Notes: generated by a model from the letters alone, not told the origin. 64,000 nucleotides of DNA from CTSoil-075 sp042610375 (GCF_042610375.1 NZ_JBGJZL010000006.1:248001-312000); one strand, 5' to 3'; shown: positions 8,197 to 17,908, counted from the stretch's first letter. Numbers and translations are program-made.

Positions 8197-8328
8197 ACTA
8201 ATCCACTCCATCTGTTCACATCCTTGCCTGCCATCCATTCATTGTCACAATGTATGCACGATCAAGTTAGAATATCCCAGAAATAGCTGATGAAAATGTC
8301 CGTACTTAAAATCTTCTATGCTATTAGC

Positions 8329-9540
8329 TCAATTCTTCTGAACATTTTCTCTGACTAACACTGCTTCTTTCTTAAAGTGGCTTAAAAATACTATGATCCC
8401 AAGAATCATAAATAAACTTCCAGTAAATACAAAGACAGGTCTAATGCCAATCCAAGAGCTAATCATCCCACCAACTAGCGGCCCTACCATGGAACCAAGT
8501 TGATTTGCTGTAGTGGTGAGACCAAAAACACGTCCCTGAGAACTTCGGTCAGTACACCCTACTACAATACTATTGATGGTGGGAAACACACCAACTATAA
8601 ATAATCCCCAACAAAATTGCAAAAAGGCGAATTGATAAAGATCGTCCACAAGAAATTGCCCAAGATTAAATATACTTGCACCACTAAAAGCGATGATCAA
8701 TATTTTGCGAAAGCCCCTCTGTTGGCCTAATTTCCCCCATGTGGGAGCAGCAATTGCACCAGCGATACCTGCCAGACTATACACAATTCCTGCTGTTAAA
8801 ACAGCCCCTTCTATCGTCCCTTGTAATTTTGCAACATAAAGGGTAATAAGAGGTTGCAGCATCATGGTCGCCATCTGAACGGTAAAAAGCAGTAGTAACA
8901 TCTGCACTAGCTTACGATTACTAAATGCCATTTTTAGATCATCAATCATGCTACCATCACCTGAAGAATGAGATTTTTCTGGTTCTGTGACAAGTAATCG
9001 AACTGCAATGGTGCCTATAAATATGACAATACTTGCAATAACAAAAGACAAACGCATCCCAAAAAAATGAGATAACCCTCCTCCTAATAAGGGACCTAAA
9101 ATTCCACCAATTAATAATGCGGCCTGCATAAATCCGAGACTAGAGCCCATTTTTTCTTTCGGTGTGGACGATGCAACAACAGCCATGGAAGCGGGAACAA
9201 AGCCATTAGCAAAACCTTGAAGAATTCTTACAATCAATAATTCAATTGGATTTCTAACTAAGGCCCCTAAAAAATATACGATTGCCAAGCTAAAACCAGC
9301 TCGCATGATCATACGACGCTTACCCGTCTTATCTGCACATCGTCCCCAGTAAGGTGCCATTAATGCACCAACCAAAAAAGTCACAGAAAATATAAGACCA
9401 GACCACATCGTTACATCATCATGACTGACCCCCATATCAAGAAGATACAATGGTAAAAATGGAATGACCATTGTATAACTTGCACCTGACAACATGACCG
9501 CAAAGGATAATGTCCAAAGATTTTTACGCCAATTTAACAT
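8329..9540 (-). CDS. MFS multidrug-type efflux transporter
   Basis: A 403-residue, 12-helix DHA1-group transporter with RCADKTGKRRMIMRAG (motif A) after helix 2 and LIGGILGPLLGGGLSHFFG (motif C, drug/H+ antiporters) in helix 5. Similar in layout to MdtG/TetA-type pumps and distinct from the Bcr/CflA pump at 3.5-4.8 kb. It ends about 130 bp upstream of the L,D-transpeptidase gene and begins 31 bp after apbE, so it may share the apbE transcript. Substrate unknown. Confidence 0.85.
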   Translation of the reverse strand: MLNWRKNLWTLSFAVMLSGASYTMVIPFLPLYLLDMGVSHDDVTMWSGLIFSVTFLVGALMAPYWGRCADKTGKRRMIMRAGFSLAIVYFLGALVRNPIELLIVRILQGFANGFVPASMAVVASSTPKEKMGSSLGFMQAALLIGGILGPLLGGGLSHFFGMRLSFVIASIVIFIGTIAVRLLVTEPEKSHSSGDGSMIDDLKMAFSNRKLVQMLLLLFTVQMATMMLQPLITLYVAKLQGTIEGAVLTAGIVYSLAGIAGAIAAPTWGKLGQQRGFRKILIIAFSGASIFNLGQFLVDDLYQFAFLQFCWGLFIVGVFPTINSIVVGCTDRSSQGRVFGLTTTANQLGSMVGPLVGGMISSWIGIRPVFVFTGSLFMILGIIVFLSHFKKEAVLVRENVQKN

Positions 9541-9571
9541 TTAACCTCTCCATATCAAAAAAATTTTATCT

Positions 9572-10600
9572 TTATTTTGATAATTCAACCTTATCTTTTA
9601 AGCCTGGAGTAACAACGACTTTACCATCAGTCGTTACAAATATCCCTTCGACACCAGGAAACTTTTTCAATACTTCCATACTTTTTTCCAAACCCAAAAC
9701 GATAAAACCTGAACTAGCAATATCACCAGTAGTATATACATCCGCATCCTTGTAAACCAAAGTGACACTCGCTATTTCAATTGGTTGTCTACCAGTTTTA
9801 GGATTTAGTATATGAGCATAGCGCACCCCATTCTTAATGAAAAAACGCTGATAATCACCAGATGTTTGCACTGTGTTCCAAGGATCTAAAGTAACTTTCG
9901 CAATCACTCCCTCAGAATTTCGAGGATCCTGTACGCCAATCCTCCAAGGATTACCATCTGGTTTTGTTCCGATTACCTGAATATCTCCACCGGCATTCAG
10001 TAAAGCCGATTTAATGCCATAAGATTTTAATATTTCTATCCCTTTATTAAGGGCATAATCTTTTGCAACACCACCCAAATCTAGTTTCATACCGACCTTG
10101 GGCAAATATACAGTCCCATTGTTTGCATTCACTTGAATCATTCGATAATCAACAAGAGGTAATACCCCATTGATTTCTTCTTGAGTCGGTACAAATTCTT
10201 CTTTATGACCGATACCCCATAGTTCGGTAAGAGAACCAATCGATATATCAAATGCACCATCCATTTTTTTAGATATCTCTATAGAATAATTGATCATTTT
10301 AATCAGATCAGGACTAACCTCGACCGGAGAAATTCCAGCCATTTGATTTATTTTCGATATCTGACTCTCTGGATTATATTTGTCACTTATTTCCTGAATG
10401 CGTTTAAATTCATCAAAAGCTGCCTTAACTGCACTTTCATTATTTGATCCATAAGCAGTTATTTCAATGATCGTATCCATTAAAAATTGAGTTTCTTTAT
10501 AAGGTTTAGGCGATAGAAAACTCATAGGTGAACATCCGATAATAGAAAAAGCCACAATAAAAATTAGTACAACACTTACTAAACTTCGTAATTTTTTCAC
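9572..10600 (-). CDS. apbE: FAD:protein FMN transferase (ApbE)
   Basis: Lipoprotein that covalently attaches FMN to Thr of extracytoplasmic flavoproteins such as NqrB/C, RnfD/G and fumarate reductases, using FAD and Mg2+. The 342-residue protein has a signal peptide with lipobox SIIGC (about residue 23). The ApbE domain carries ETQFLMDTIIEITAYG, DLGGVAKDYALNKGI, LLNAGGDIQVIG and TGDIASSGFIVLG (Mg2+/FAD region). Length is typical. No Rnf or Nqr genes are in the window. The MFS gene begins 31 bp downstream on the same strand. Confidence 0.92.
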   Translation of the reverse strand: MKKLRSLVSVVLIFIVAFSIIGCSPMSFLSPKPYKETQFLMDTIIEITAYGSNNESAVKAAFDEFKRIQEISDKYNPESQISKINQMAGISPVEVSPDLIKMINYSIEISKKMDGAFDISIGSLTELWGIGHKEEFVPTQEEINGVLPLVDYRMIQVNANNGTVYLPKVGMKLDLGGVAKDYALNKGIEILKSYGIKSALLNAGGDIQVIGTKPDGNPWRIGVQDPRNSEGVIAKVTLDPWNTVQTSGDYQRFFIKNGVRYAHILNPKTGRQPIEIASVTLVYKDADVYTTGDIASSGFIVLGLEKSMEVLKKFPGVEGIFVTTDGKVVVTPGLKDKVELSK

Positions 10601-10854
10601 ACTTATTGCTCCTTATATAAATCATAGAGACACGGGGACGGCAAGCTGGGTGAATACTTTTGTGAGGATTTTATTTCCCCAACTTTTCAACCTTTACGTT
10701 AAACTATAACCCCCATTCCAGATACGTCTTTTTAAACGCGTCCGAAAGGGGGGTTATAATTTATATACCAAAACAGATCGTTTTGTTCAATCTTTTTCGT
10801 TAATGTTCAACCTTTTTTACAACGCTGCAAGAATATGAGCGTTCCACTGGTTAC
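10601..10854. other. glmS-apbE intergenic region with large inverted repeat
   Basis: This 254-base gap contains an inverted repeat, TATAACCCCC (10705-10714) with GGGGGTTATA (10749-10758), enclosing 34 bases. It could end glmS transcription, but no T run follows on the minus strand. Two related stretches, CAACCTTTACGTTAA (about 10689) and CAATCTTTTTCGTTAA (about 10788), flank it. GACACGGGGACGG near 10630 resembles fragments of repetitive elements seen in some Firmicutes (weak). Confidence 0.4.
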
Positions 10855-12684
10855 CTATTCAACTGTTACACTTTTTGCCAAATTGCGTGGCTTATCGACG
10901 TCGCAGCCTCTAGTCACAGCAGCGTAGTATGATAATAGCTGCAATGGAATGACTGCAAGGATTGGTGCCAAGAATTTGTCGGCAGCTGGGATGAAAATGG
11001 TATGATCCACATATTTTTTAATCTGGTCATCACCTTGTTGCGCTATGCCGATAACGACTGCATCACGAGCTTTGACTTCTTTGATATTGCTCAGAGTTTT
11101 TTCGTATACATCATGCTGAGTTGCTAGAGCAATGACAGGTACGCCTTCAGTGATGAGAGCAAGTGTACCATGTTTTAATTCACCAGCAGCATACGCTTCA
11201 GCATGGATATAGGAAATTTCTTTTAGTTTAAGTGCGCCTTCAAGGGCTACAGCATAGTCTAAAGAACGACCAATGAAAAATACGTCTTCGTTAAAGCCAT
11301 ATTGTTGAGCAAAAGTTTTGATCGGCTCAACATCTTCTAATATTTCATGAATTTGAGCTGGTACATTACGTAGACCAGAAATGAGTTCTTGACTGCGCTC
11401 AGCAGTAATCGTTTCACGTAATCCTGCCATGTAGATAGCGAGCATTGCCATGCTAATGAGCTGAGTCGTATATGCTTTAGTAGAAGCTACAGCAATTTCT
11501 GGACCAGCCCAAGTGTATACTACTTGGTCTGCTTCACGAGAAATAGAAGAACCTACTACATTGGTAATCGCCATTGTTTTAGCACCAAGTCTCTTGGCTT
11601 CTTTGAGTGCTGCCAAGGTATCAAGTGTTTCACCAGATTGACTGATAACAATTGCTAGGGTATTTTCATCAACTAGAGGAGAACGATAACGGAATTCAGA
11701 AGCCACATCGACTTCAACCGGAATACGCGCTAAGCTCTCAATATAATATTTACCTACAATACCCGCATGATATGCTGTACCGCAAGCAACGATCATTACT
11801 TTTGTGATGGCGGCCATTTCACCTTTGCTCCATTTAAGTTCTTCAAAGGTTACATGGCTATTATCTTTCGCCAAACGACTTGTCATGGTTTCACGAACAG
11901 CTTTTGGCTGCTCATAGATTTCTTTACTCATGAAATGCTCATAGCCGCCTTTTTCAGCTGCTTCAGCATCCCAATGAACTTCAAATACTTTTTTCGTGAT
12001 AGGTACACCTTGACGATTAGTCACCCATACAGAATCTTTTGTAACAACGGCCATTTCACCATCACTCAAAATATAGGTTCTGCGTGTATGATTGATAATA
12101 GCTGGAATGTCAGATGCAATAAAATTTTCACCTTCACCTAGACCAATAACTAACGGATTATCTTGCTTGGTGCAGATAATTTTGCCAGGTTCAAATTTAG
12201 TCATAAATACCAATGCATAAGAACCTGAAATATCATCTAATACTTTTTTGACAGCGACTTCAAAATCCCCATCATAGTGTTCTTCTAAGAGATGGGCTAC
12301 GACTTCTGTATCTGTCTCTGATGTAAAGATGTGACCTTTAGCAATGAGTTGTTCTTTAAGGTACATATAATTTTCAATAATACCATTATGAACAACAACA
12401 AAATTACCTGTGCAATCACTATGAGGATGAGAATTGACATCTGATGGACGTCCATGGGTAGCCCAACGTGTATGTCCAATTCCTAAACTCCCCTGGAGTT
12501 GATGCTTATCAAGTTTTTTTTCTAAATTTGCAAGGCGGCCGATGGTTTTTTCAATGGTAATTTGATTACCATCGTGTACAGCAATCCCCGCTGAGTCATA
12601 ACCACGATATTCAAGTTTACTTAACCCATCAATTAAAAACGTTGAGGCCTGTTTAGGGCCAATATATCCAACAATACCACACAT
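10855..12684 (-). CDS. glmS: Glutamine--fructose-6-phosphate aminotransferase
   Basis: Makes glucosamine-6-phosphate from fructose-6-phosphate and glutamine, the first step to UDP-GlcNAc. Full-length 609 residues. The N-terminal Ntn glutaminase domain starts MCGIVGYIG with Cys2 as nucleophile, and HTRWATHGRPSDVNSHPH is conserved. Two SIS sugar-isomerase domains follow (VACGTAYHAG, ISQSGETLDTLAAL). It ends DKPRNLAKSVTVE as in all GlmS. The ATG follows AGGGGGAATTACC. A glmS ribozyme lies in the leader, so mRNA stability responds to the enzyme's own product. Confidence 0.97.
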   Translation of the reverse strand: MCGIVGYIGPKQASTFLIDGLSKLEYRGYDSAGIAVHDGNQITIEKTIGRLANLEKKLDKHQLQGSLGIGHTRWATHGRPSDVNSHPHSDCTGNFVVVHNGIIENYMYLKEQLIAKGHIFTSETDTEVVAHLLEEHYDGDFEVAVKKVLDDISGSYALVFMTKFEPGKIICTKQDNPLVIGLGEGENFIASDIPAIINHTRRTYILSDGEMAVVTKDSVWVTNRQGVPITKKVFEVHWDAEAAEKGGYEHFMSKEIYEQPKAVRETMTSRLAKDNSHVTFEELKWSKGEMAAITKVMIVACGTAYHAGIVGKYYIESLARIPVEVDVASEFRYRSPLVDENTLAIVISQSGETLDTLAALKEAKRLGAKTMAITNVVGSSISREADQVVYTWAGPEIAVASTKAYTTQLISMAMLAIYMAGLRETITAERSQELISGLRNVPAQIHEILEDVEPIKTFAQQYGFNEDVFFIGRSLDYAVALEGALKLKEISYIHAEAYAAGELKHGTLALITEGVPVIALATQHDVYEKTLSNIKEVKARDAVVIGIAQQGDDQIKKYVDHTIFIPAADKFLAPILAVIPLQLLSYYAAVTRGCDVDKPRNLAKSVTVE

Positions 12685-12749
12685 ATGGTAATTCCCCCTA
12701 ATTTTACTCTATCATTTAGATTAACGATTCATTTTTTTCTGCTCTAGAC

Positions 12750-12881
12750 GTTTTGTCCTACAAGTCACCTTGTAGTTTTGTCGCTATCTATCGGTTGCAG
12801 AAGTCACCGAGAGGCATCCGCTGATCAATTCGATAAACCTCTCCCTCGTCTACTTGTCATCAATCAACAAGTTCCAGCGCT
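12750..12881 (-). ncRNA. glmS ribozyme: glmS ribozyme/riboswitch
   Basis: Self-cleaving RNA that uses glucosamine-6-phosphate as cofactor. On the minus strand the core begins A|GCGCUGGAACUUG, with cleavage predicted between bases 12881 and 12880. It continues with GACGAGGGAGAGG, UUAUCGAAUU, AGCGGAUGCCUCUCGG and AACCGAUAGAUAGCGACAAAAC, and ends in a P4-type hairpin CUACAAG/CUUGUAG (12758-12775). Conserved G+1, the UUAUCGA and GCGGAUGCCUC blocks and their spacing match the Bacillus element. It lies about 65 bases before the glmS ATG. Confidence 0.93.
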
Positions 12882-12949
12882 TAGTATATACTGTATGTTA
12901 AAATCGCATTCTCTATCCATATCTCACCCCCATTTTATACTATACATAT

Positions 12950-12977
12950 GCAAAGGAGCACCACTGTGCTCCTTTGC
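12950..12977 (-). terminator. Hairpin between glmM and glmS leader
   Basis: Perfect inverted repeat GCAAAGGAGCA...TGCTCCTTTGC about 40 bases past the glmM stop. The minus-strand tail (ATATGTATAG) is poor in T, so termination may be partial. It separates glmM from the ribozyme leader. Confidence 0.5.
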
Positions 12978-13013
12978 CTTCTTATTGTAATATAATCAAG
13001 GACTTTGGTCAAC

Positions 13014-14354
13014 TCATCCTTGTTCTCTTTTAACGATATTTGCAATGTTGTTAACAATTGTCTCAAGTGTAGGCATATCAGGTCCTTCAGCCATCACTCG
13101 AATCAGTTGTTCTGTACCTGAAGGACGAACAAGAATGCGCCCCTCTTCACCTAGTTCTTTTTCACCTTGAGCGATGGCATTTGTAATAGCCTCATTTTCT
13201 TCCCAACCATTTTTACTCATTACACGTACATTAACCAATAACTGAGGATAGCGAGTCATCACAGCTGCTAGCTCTGACATTTTCTTTCCACTTTTCTTTA
13301 AAGCGGCAATGACTTGTAGGGCTGTGAGCACCCCATCCCCTGTAGTGCTATGTTCCGCAAAAATAACATGACCAGACTGTTCTCCACCAAGCATAAATGA
13401 TTTTTCTAGCATAAGTTCGAGAACATAACGATCACCAACTGCTGCTACTTCTACGCGGCCGCCCGCTTTTTTGATGGCTTGATAAAGACCAATATTACTC
13501 ATAACAGTGGCAACCAAAGTATTGTCTTTTAATTTATTTTGTTTTAGACGATCTAAGGCACAAATGACCATCATCTGATCACCATCAATTATGTTGCCTT
13601 GTTCATCAACAACGAGGCAGCGATCGGCATCCCCATCATGAGCAATACCAAAATCAGCTTTATGTAAGATAACAGTTTCTTGTAATTGTTCCATATGAGT
13701 CGAACCACAGTGATCATTAATATTAATGCCTGTCGGCTTATTGTTGATGACGATAACCTCGGCACCGAGACGTTTGTAAACAACAGGTGCTACTTCATAA
13801 GATGCACCATGAGCACAGTCAACTACCAGTTTGAGACCTGAAAAATCAACATCCACAGTCTTAACTAAATAATCGATATATTGCTTTACCAAATCATGAT
13901 GATGGTCAATCGTACCGATTTTTCCATCAATAGGACGCTCCATTTCTTCTTGGTAACTAATAACAAGTTCTTCTAGTTCAGCTTCCACTGCATCAGAAAG
14001 TTTGTACCCTGAACCAGCAAAAAACTTAATACCATTATCTGGGTATGGATTATGGGATGCTGAGATGACTACACCTGCCTGAGCATTGAGCTTACCTGCT
14101 AGGTAGGCTACGGCTGGTGTTGGCACTACACCGAGTAAGATCGCCTGTCCACCCGCAGAACAAATTCCTGAAGCCAAAGAAGCTTCTAGCATTTGTCCAG
14201 AGATTCGAGTATCACGACCAATGGCAATCACAGGTTTCTCATGATCCCTGCCAAAATATGTCGTAGCTGCCCACCCTAGCTTAAAAGCCAGTTCTGGTGT
14301 TAGTTCTTTATTGGCTACCCCACGTACTCCATCTGTTCCAAAAAATTTACCCAT
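13014..14354 (-). CDS. glmM: Phosphoglucosamine mutase
   Basis: Interconverts glucosamine-6-P and glucosamine-1-P, the second step to UDP-GlcNAc. 446 residues, normal length. The phospho-serine loop VVISASHNPYPDNG places the catalytic Ser at residue 100. DGDADRC is the Mg2+ loop, GGEQSGH the sugar-binding loop, and RPSGTEQLIRVMAEG the phosphate-binding C-terminus. It follows the FAD-dehydrogenase gene by about 50 bp. In many Firmicutes glmM directly follows cdaA-cdaR, and CdaA is known to bind GlmM. Confidence 0.96.
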   Translation of the reverse strand: MGKFFGTDGVRGVANKELTPELAFKLGWAATTYFGRDHEKPVIAIGRDTRISGQMLEASLASGICSAGGQAILLGVVPTPAVAYLAGKLNAQAGVVISASHNPYPDNGIKFFAGSGYKLSDAVEAELEELVISYQEEMERPIDGKIGTIDHHHDLVKQYIDYLVKTVDVDFSGLKLVVDCAHGASYEVAPVVYKRLGAEVIVINNKPTGININDHCGSTHMEQLQETVILHKADFGIAHDGDADRCLVVDEQGNIIDGDQMMVICALDRLKQNKLKDNTLVATVMSNIGLYQAIKKAGGRVEVAAVGDRYVLELMLEKSFMLGGEQSGHVIFAEHSTTGDGVLTALQVIAALKKSGKKMSELAAVMTRYPQLLVNVRVMSKNGWEENEAITNAIAQGEKELGEEGRILVRPSGTEQLIRVMAEGPDMPTLETIVNNIANIVKREQG

Positions 14355-14405
14355 AATCTATTTCTATACCCCTTTCACTTGGCGATTGTAAAATCGCTCT
14401 ACGCC

Positions 14406-15995
14406 TTATATTGTTTTTATAATTGCAATCGCAGAATTAAGACCATCAAGAGCTGCACTCATAATACCACCTGCATAACCTGCACCTTCCCCAATGGGAT
14501 AGAATCCTTGTACATTGACTGACATATACTCATGATTACGCTTAATGCGTACAGGTGCAGAGGTTCTCGTTTCTACCCCTGTCATAATGGCATCAGGATG
14601 GGCAAAACCTTTGATTTTACGGTCAAAATCAGGTAATGCCTCAGCGAGCGTATCGGTGACAAAGTCAGGCAAACACTGGCGCAAATCAGCAGTGCACACC
14701 CCTGGCCGATAACTAGGTTTTGTCTGGAAAGCCGTACTACCCACTTTATTTGCTAGAAAATCACCGACAGTCTGCAGTGGAGCATGGTAGTTATTTCCTC
14801 CATATTTAAAGGCAAGTTGTTCATATTTACGTTGAAAGTCAATACCAGCAAGTACATCACTGCCAAAATCCTCAGGATTGACATTCACCACCAAAGCGCT
14901 GTTACTGACCCCTGAGGCTCGATTATACAGACTCATACCATTAGTGACCACTCCACCGATTTCAGAAGCAGCAGCCACAACTAAGCCCCCTGGACACATA
15001 CAGAAAGAATAGGCAGTGCGCCGCGTTTCCTTTGCATGATACACCAGACTATAGTCAGCTGCAGACAAATTAGGATGACTAGCTGAGATGCCGTATTGGG
15101 ATTGATCGATCAACTCTTGTGGATGCTCAATACGCACCCCTATAGCAAAGGGTTTCGCCTCCATATCAATCCCACGATTGTATAGCATCGTATACGTATC
15201 ACGGGCGCTATGACCAATGGCGAATAAAGCGATTGAACAAGGAATGTATCGATTGTCATTGACAGTGACCCCTTTTATTTTCCCATTTTCAATAGTAACA
15301 TCTGTCACTTTAGCTTCAAATTCGACTTGACCACCCAGTTCTATAATTTGCTCTCTGATCTTTTTCACAACACCACGAAGTTTATCTGTACCAATATGCG
15401 GTTTATGCAGATACATAATTTCAGGTGGCGCACCAGCTTTTACAAAAAGATCTAATACGTGATGCATAAGAGGATCATTGACACGAGTGGTTAATTTTCC
15501 ATCAGAAAAAGTACCAGCTCCGCCTTCACCAAACTGTACATTGGATGTTTCATCAAATTCTCCTGTATTCCAAAACTTAGCTATATCTTGCGTACGTTTT
15601 TCTACATCCCGCCCCCGTTCCAAAACTAAGGGCCGATAACCATGTTGAGCCAAAGTCAGAGCTGCCAGCATCCCTGCTGGGCCTAGTCCAATCACGACGG
15701 GTCGATCTTCCAGTTTGATTTCTCTTGGGGTGATTTTCACGGACTCCTGTTCCTTGATGATCGTTACATCCTTATCACCTCGGAGAGAAGATAATAACTG
15801 GCCTTCTGGCACAGTTGTCTTCACGTCAAGTGAATAAACAAAGCTGATGTTATTTTTCCGACGTGCATCAAGTGCCTTACGTATAATCACCACCCCAAGC
15901 ACAGCTTGAGGTGGTATTCTAAGCCTTTTAGCGGCTAAATTATGAATGGATGTATTATCATTGAGAGATACCCGCATGTTTATGACTCGTAACAA
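14406..15995 (-). CDS. FAD-dependent dehydrogenase (COG2509-type)
   Basis: A 529-residue flavoprotein of unknown substrate. It begins with a small alpha/beta domain (residues 1-80). The dinucleotide-binding motif VIGLGPAGMLAALTLAQHG (about 97-115) follows, then QFGEGGAGTFSDGKL and a C-terminal FAD-binding segment GFYPIGEGAGYAGGI. This architecture belongs to the uncharacterised FAD-dependent dehydrogenases of COG2509. The TTG start at 15995 follows AAGGAG and gives the usual family start; an ATG six codons on lacks a good site. The gene sits between cdaR and glmM, interrupting the usual cdaA-cdaR-glmM operon with short gaps, so co-expression is likely. Confidence 0.85.
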   Translation of the reverse strand: MLRVINMRVSLNDNTSIHNLAAKRLRIPPQAVLGVVIIRKALDARRKNNISFVYSLDVKTTVPEGQLLSSLRGDKDVTIIKEQESVKITPREIKLEDRPVVIGLGPAGMLAALTLAQHGYRPLVLERGRDVEKRTQDIAKFWNTGEFDETSNVQFGEGGAGTFSDGKLTTRVNDPLMHHVLDLFVKAGAPPEIMYLHKPHIGTDKLRGVVKKIREQIIELGGQVEFEAKVTDVTIENGKIKGVTVNDNRYIPCSIALFAIGHSARDTYTMLYNRGIDMEAKPFAIGVRIEHPQELIDQSQYGISASHPNLSAADYSLVYHAKETRRTAYSFCMCPGGLVVAAASEIGGVVTNGMSLYNRASGVSNSALVVNVNPEDFGSDVLAGIDFQRKYEQLAFKYGGNNYHAPLQTVGDFLANKVGSTAFQTKPSYRPGVCTADLRQCLPDFVTDTLAEALPDFDRKIKGFAHPDAIMTGVETRTSAPVRIKRNHEYMSVNVQGFYPIGEGAGYAGGIMSAALDGLNSAIAIIKTI

Positions 15996-16017
15996 CTATT
16001 TTTCGCTCCTTCATTCT

Positions 16018-16941
16018 TTATTGTCCTTGCTTTCCGATACTTAGCGCTACACTGACACTATTTTTACTACTGGCTATACCATCTTTTAATTGTAGTTTTA
16101 CTTCTAGTACTATATCTTTCTCAATTCCTGTCAAATTAATGGGTTCCGTGTAGATAAAATCAGTTTTTGCAATGGCAGCTGATTCACCGCTAATTTCAAC
16201 CTTTTCAGGTTTTATATTGATTTGATTAAGTACTACACCTTTTGCCAGTATACCGATCACATTTGGTTTTACATCAACGATTTTCTTACTCATCATCGGT
16301 GTAATAGCCACGCTAATGGATGCATTTCCTGGAGCCATAGTTAATCCTTCTACTGCTTTGTCCTTATCATCAACAATGGTAAGAGGTACATTTACAGTAA
16401 AATCCTTATTTTGATTTGATACATCAACAGTCGCTACAGCTTTGGTAACCCGATTGAGTAATTCACTAGGGCCTTTGACAGTTATATTAGGCAAACTATA
16501 GGTGATTTTTTCTATAGCACCACCTTCAGAAGGAGTACCAACTACTTTAGCCTCAATCGGTATCTGGCGACTGGTAATGGTATCGAGTTGAAAATTAATT
16601 TTCTCAGGGCTTACTTCAACGAGTTCCATATTGGCCGGAATAGCAGTATTTACTTTAAGAGTATTGGGTCCATCGGATAATCCCCGAAGGTCAACATATG
16701 ATTTTATATCATTATGGGTTAGCCCAATCACAATTGTCCGCGGCCCTCGTACTTTTACACGTACATATTCTGGAATCCCAGAAGCCATAGCCGAAGTGGA
16801 AAGATTTCTCACTTCAAGAGGAACTTCCATATTTGTTTCTACTGGTGGATTTTGTTCATTCATCACATATACCCATAGGATAATAGCCATAATGAGGGCA
16901 ATTATTTTAGCAGTGAGGTTTTTTTTCGGAAGTCTCTCCAT
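16018..16941 (-). CDS. cdaR: YbbR-domain protein, CdaA regulator
   Basis: Membrane-anchored extracytoplasmic protein of 307 residues. It has one N-terminal transmembrane helix (LTAKIIALIMAIILWVYV, about 9-26) followed by several YbbR repeats, each with a VPLEVRNL- or VNVPLTIVD-like strand and VRGP/VKGP turn. CdaR binds and modulates the diadenylate cyclase CdaA in Firmicutes. Its start codon overlaps the cdaA stop by one base (TAATG), indicating translational coupling. Confidence 0.9.
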   Translation of the reverse strand: MERLPKKNLTAKIIALIMAIILWVYVMNEQNPPVETNMEVPLEVRNLSTSAMASGIPEYVRVKVRGPRTIVIGLTHNDIKSYVDLRGLSDGPNTLKVNTAIPANMELVEVSPEKINFQLDTITSRQIPIEAKVVGTPSEGGAIEKITYSLPNITVKGPSELLNRVTKAVATVDVSNQNKDFTVNVPLTIVDDKDKAVEGLTMAPGNASISVAITPMMSKKIVDVKPNVIGILAKGVVLNQINIKPEKVEISGESAAIAKTDFIYTEPINLTGIEKDIVLEVKLQLKDGIASSKNSVSVALSIGKQGQ

Positions 16942-17756
16942 TATAAATGTTGCCTCCAGTTTAAGATATTACCCAAAGGATGAGCTTTATTAGCAAACAG
17001 TGGGCGTAATTTATCTTTCAGTAGGTTCGCATCAAGATCACGTACTAATCGACCACTGCGGGCAAGAGAAATAATGCCTGTTTCTTCACTGACCACTACG
17101 ATCGCTGCATCGGTTTGTTCCGCAAGACCAATGGCGGCACGATGACGTGTACCTAGTTCTTTCTTCAGACTACGGTCTTCTGTTAAAGGCAATAAACACC
17201 CTGCTGCCATAATCCGATTACCTCTGAGAATAACAGCTCCATCATGAAGTGGTGTATTAGGAATAAAAATGTTAATTAAAAATTCATTGGATACAAGACC
17301 ATCCACTTTAATACCTGTCTCAATGTAATCATTAAGACCAGTCTCTCGTTCTAACACAATGAGTGCACCAATTTTGTTTTTTGCTAAAACTGCCACAGCT
17401 TTAGCTAACTCATCTAAAAGATTTTCTTGCTCTTCTTCATTTAAAAATACACTCTTTTTAAATAATCCACCTCTGCCTAATTGCTCAAGTGCCCGTCTAA
17501 GTTCAGGCTGAAATACCACTGGCAGAGCAACGAGTACGACAGTCATGGTTTTCTGTAGTAACCAATAAATAACATTAAGCCCTAGCCATTTGCTGATGAC
17601 TGTAGCAATCAGCATGACAATTAACCCCTTTAATAGCGCTAAGGCTCTCGTATCTTTAATCATGACGTATAGCTTATAAAGGACAAAAGCTACAATGACC
17701 ATATCAAAGATGTCGAGTAAGCTAATCGTTGAAATGATTGCATTAATTTGCGGCAT
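16941..17756 (-). CDS. cdaA: Diadenylate cyclase CdaA
   Basis: Makes c-di-AMP from two ATP. The 271-residue protein has three membrane helices (about 12-32, 41-58, 63-82) and a cytoplasmic DAC (DisA_N) domain. The catalytic motifs DGA (172-174) and RHR (204-206) are intact within PNTPLHDGAVI and LGTRHRAAIG. Followed without a gap by cdaR and then the FAD dehydrogenase and glmM, joining c-di-AMP synthesis to the cell-wall sugar pathway. Confidence 0.96.
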   Translation of the reverse strand: MPQINAIISTISLLDIFDMVIVAFVLYKLYVMIKDTRALALLKGLIVMLIATVISKWLGLNVIYWLLQKTMTVVLVALPVVFQPELRRALEQLGRGGLFKKSVFLNEEEQENLLDELAKAVAVLAKNKIGALIVLERETGLNDYIETGIKVDGLVSNEFLINIFIPNTPLHDGAVILRGNRIMAAGCLLPLTEDRSLKKELGTRHRAAIGLAEQTDAAIVVVSEETGIISLARSGRLVRDLDANLLKDKLRPLFANKAHPLGNILNWRQHL

Positions 17757-17849
17757 ACTACACCAAACTCCTCACCATAAATAAATTATAAATAAATACT
17801 AATTTATTCTACCCAATATCAAGCAAAACCTTTATTATTTCTCATAAAC

Positions 17850-17897
17850 AATTAAAAAAAATAATACCTCTTGCAAATGATATGCAAGAGGTACTAT
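17850..17897 (-). terminator. ilvE terminator
   Basis: On the minus strand TACCTCTTGCA...TGCAAGAGGTA (11 pairs) is followed by TTATTTTTTTT, a strong intrinsic terminator directly after ilvE and before the cdaA promoter region. Confidence 0.9.
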
Positions 17898-17908
17898 TTT
17901 TTATGATT

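Noticed and set aside
12778..12990. 70-codon plus-strand frame
   Set aside because: Antisense to the glmS ribozyme and the glmM hairpin.
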